From Novosphingobium sp. Chol11 (GTDB lineage Bacteria > Pseudomonadota > Alphaproteobacteria > Sphingomonadales > Sphingomonadaceae), in the NCBI RefSeq assembly GCF_900218065.1, contig NZ_OBMU01000001.1:334336-398335 (forward strand): a stretch of DNA of 64,000 nt, given 5' to 3'. The notes under the pieces are model-generated. The model was not told where the DNA came from, searched no databases, and was given only the letters and a program-made list of their open reading frames with translations. Positions within the stretch are counted from its first letter, which is position 1, and each line of letters opens with the position of its first letter. Position numbers and translations under genes: made by a program. Shown one piece after another: positions 62,695 to 64,000 of the stretch.

Positions 62695-62792
62695 CCGGTG
62701 CGACGCGCGCCAATGACCTTTTCTTAACCAGCATTGGCCATAACCAGCCCATCCGTGGCTCATTGTCGAGCTACGCTCTGGGCGGGAGGCAC

Positions 62793-64000
62793 ATGCAGGG
62801 CGTGACATTGAAAAGCCGCGCCACCGCCTTCGCCTGCGCCGCGGGGGCGCTGGTGTTCATCCTGTCGCTCGTGCTGGGGCAGGGGCAGGCGACCGATATC
62901 CTGGGCATAGGCCGATCGCTGATCGTAGCCATTTTGTGCGGCACGATGAGCTGGGCATCGGCCCGCCAGGCTGTCGTCGCGGCCGCCAGCGCGATCGACA
63001 GGGCGACGGAAAGACTGGTCGCTGCCGCCCATGGCGACCTGCAATCGCCCGTGCCGCCCGAAATCGTGGCAGAATTGCCTGACCTGTCGGTTGCGATGAC
63101 CAGCCTGTTCAGTCAGGTGCGCACCAATCTCGACCATGTTCAGACGCTCGCCCTGTTCGATCAGGTGACTGGCCTTGCGAATCGCACGAGCTTCTGCCGG
63201 CAAGTCGAGAGGCTGCTGGCGGAGCGCGACGACGTGGCTGCGGCTGCCTTGTTCTTCATTGACCTCGATGGGTTCAAGGGCGTCAATGACACGCTGGGCC
63301 ATGCGGCGGGCGACCAGTTGCTTGCGCGTGTCGCGGGCCGCCTGCGCGAAGTCGTCATGGCGCAGGTCAGCGCCGGGATCAGCGATGCCGTCATCGGGCG
63401 CTTGGCAGGTGACGAATTCACGATGTTCTTCCCTCAACTGCCCGGCCGCGAATCGGCCATCCGCATCGCGCGCGCGATCCAGTTCGCGCTCAGCGAGCGT
63501 TTCGACCTTGGCAGCCAGCATATCGAACTGGGCGCATCGATCGGCATCGCCTGCTATCCCGACCATGGCGACACCCTGTCCGCATTGCTGCGTTCGGCGG
63601 ACATCGCCATGTATCATGCCAAGCATGAAGGGCGGAACCGGGCAGAGATGTTCACCGCCGAACTGGCGCTGGAAGCCGCCGATCGCGCCGAGCTGGAAAG
63701 GGACTTGCTGCTGGCCTTGCAGCGGGATGAGTTCATTCTGGAGTTCCAGCCTCAGGTCGAGGCCACCAGCGGCCGGATCGTCACGGCGGAGGCGCTGATC
63801 CGCTGGGCCCATCCCGAACGCGACATGGTCATGGCGGGCTTCTTCGTGCCCGTAGCGGAGGAAAGCGGCGCGATCGTGGCGCTGGGTGACTGGGTCATGG
63901 GCCGGGTGTGCGAGACCGCGGCACGCTGGTCTAAGGCCGACATCGGCCAGCGTATCGCGGTCAACATCTCCTCAAGGGAATTGTCGCAGGCGGATTTCTT
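62793..64000 (+). CDS. GGDEF-EAL cyclic-di-GMP protein, partial (right edge)
   Basis: Membrane signalling protein that makes and/or breaks cyclic di-GMP; 402 residues are visible. Two N-terminal helices (about 12-28 and 39-55) are followed by a short HAMP-like segment, then a GGDEF domain (FDQVTGLANRTSF, FFIDLDGFKGVNDTLGH). Its active-site loop reads AGDEF (RLAGDEF at about residue 203), one change from GGDEF. The EAL domain begins with EFILEFQPQVEA and has an intact EALIRWAHP. GGGAGG lies 5 bases before the ATG at 62793. The end of the EAL domain is outside the window, so catalytic completeness cannot be judged. Confidence 0.92.
   Translation, partial: MQGVTLKSRATAFACAAGALVFILSLVLGQGQATDILGIGRSLIVAILCGTMSWASARQAVVAAASAIDRATERLVAAAHGDLQSPVPPEIVAELPDLSVAMTSLFSQVRTNLDHVQTLALFDQVTGLANRTSFCRQVERLLAERDDVAAAALFFIDLDGFKGVNDTLGHAAGDQLLARVAGRLREVVMAQVSAGISDAVIGRLAGDEFTMFFPQLPGRESAIRIARAIQFALSERFDLGSQHIELGASIGIACYPDHGDTLSALLRSADIAMYHAKHEGRNRAEMFTAELALEAADRAELERDLLLALQRDEFILEFQPQVEATSGRIVTAEALIRWAHPERDMVMAGFFVPVAEESGAIVALGDWVMGRVCETAARWSKADIGQRIAVNISSRELSQADF

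Noticed and set aside
1-64000. CRISPR arrays, tRNA or rRNA genes, insertion sequences and prophage genes
   Set aside because: I looked for regular repeat-spacer patterns, TTCGAATCC-type T-arms, transposase motifs and phage genes and saw none that held up; covariance and database searches would be needed to exclude short or decayed ones.

Overview
The window is high-GC chromosomal DNA from an alphaproteobacterium, most likely a member of the Sphingomonadaceae (Sphingobium/Sphingomonas type). I base this on the housekeeping block (dsrE-like, moeB-like, dut, coaBC, ubiB, ubiE divergent from mutM, rpsT, dnaA), on the Tim44-like/mltA/smr operon divergent from secB, on a sphingan-style exopolysaccharide locus, and on interspersed palindromic repeats of the kind common in sphingomonad intergenic DNA. 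This is an inference from family recognition; no search was run.

Layout. (1) 1-1800, minus strand: the promoter-proximal part of an aa3-type cytochrome c oxidase operon (subunit II, then subunit I running off the left edge). (2) About 2.1-34.2 kb: a large exopolysaccharide/surface-glycan locus. It holds a Wzc-type chain-length kinase, a short OPX export lipoprotein coupled to an outer-membrane beta-barrel, a Wzy-like polymerase, a Wzx flippase, a PglC-like phosphoglycosyltransferase and four GT4 glycosyltransferases. It also holds a PglF-like dehydratase and a PglE-like aminotransferase (2,4-diaminosugar logic). Modification genes are an MBOAT plus AlgJ-like acetylation pair, a separate SGNH esterase, a PIG-L deacetylase, a formyltransferase, an ATP-grasp ligase, an AsnB-type amidotransferase, a sulfotransferase and an FkbM methyltransferase. 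A pectate-lyase-like enzyme, an RTX calcium-binding protein and a LuxR-type regulator with a degenerate receiver complete the locus. (3) 34.3-43.5 kb: small lipoproteins, a PerM/AI-2E-type membrane protein, a thioesterase, DUF983, pabB and pabC, aspartate aminotransferase, msrA, an MDR oxidoreductase and a VOC protein. (4) 43.8-55.4 kb: core housekeeping genes (infC, thrS, exbD, dsrE-like, moeB-like, dut, coaBC, ubiB, ubiE, mutM, rpsT, dnaA). (5) 55.4-64 kb: a cyclophilin, a DUF4136 lipoprotein, trpS, murJ, secB, the Tim44-like/mltA/smr operon, and a GGDEF-EAL protein cut by the right edge.

How the glycan genes probably fit together (inference): the dehydratase and aminotransferase make a UDP-4-amino-6-deoxy sugar. 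The minus-strand operon 26483-31550 (GT4, PGT, formyltransferase, PIG-L, ATP-grasp, HAD), whose genes all touch or overlap, would remodel the amine substituents, load the sugar on undecaprenyl phosphate and add the next residue. The other GT4 enzymes extend the unit, Wzx flips it, Wzy polymerises it under Wzc control, and the OPX/beta-barrel pair exports it. Acetyl, sulfate and possibly amide groups decorate it, and the lyase and RTX protein act outside the cell.

The most unusual items are a protein that joins an FkbM methyltransferase to the transmembrane and periplasmic part of an anti-sigma factor (32776-34176), the overlapping amide-remodelling operon, a LuxR regulator whose receiver lacks the phosphorylation residues, a dense GANTC cluster upstream of dnaA, and a minus-strand intrinsic terminator at about 40.93 kb with no gene to terminate, which suggests a small RNA.
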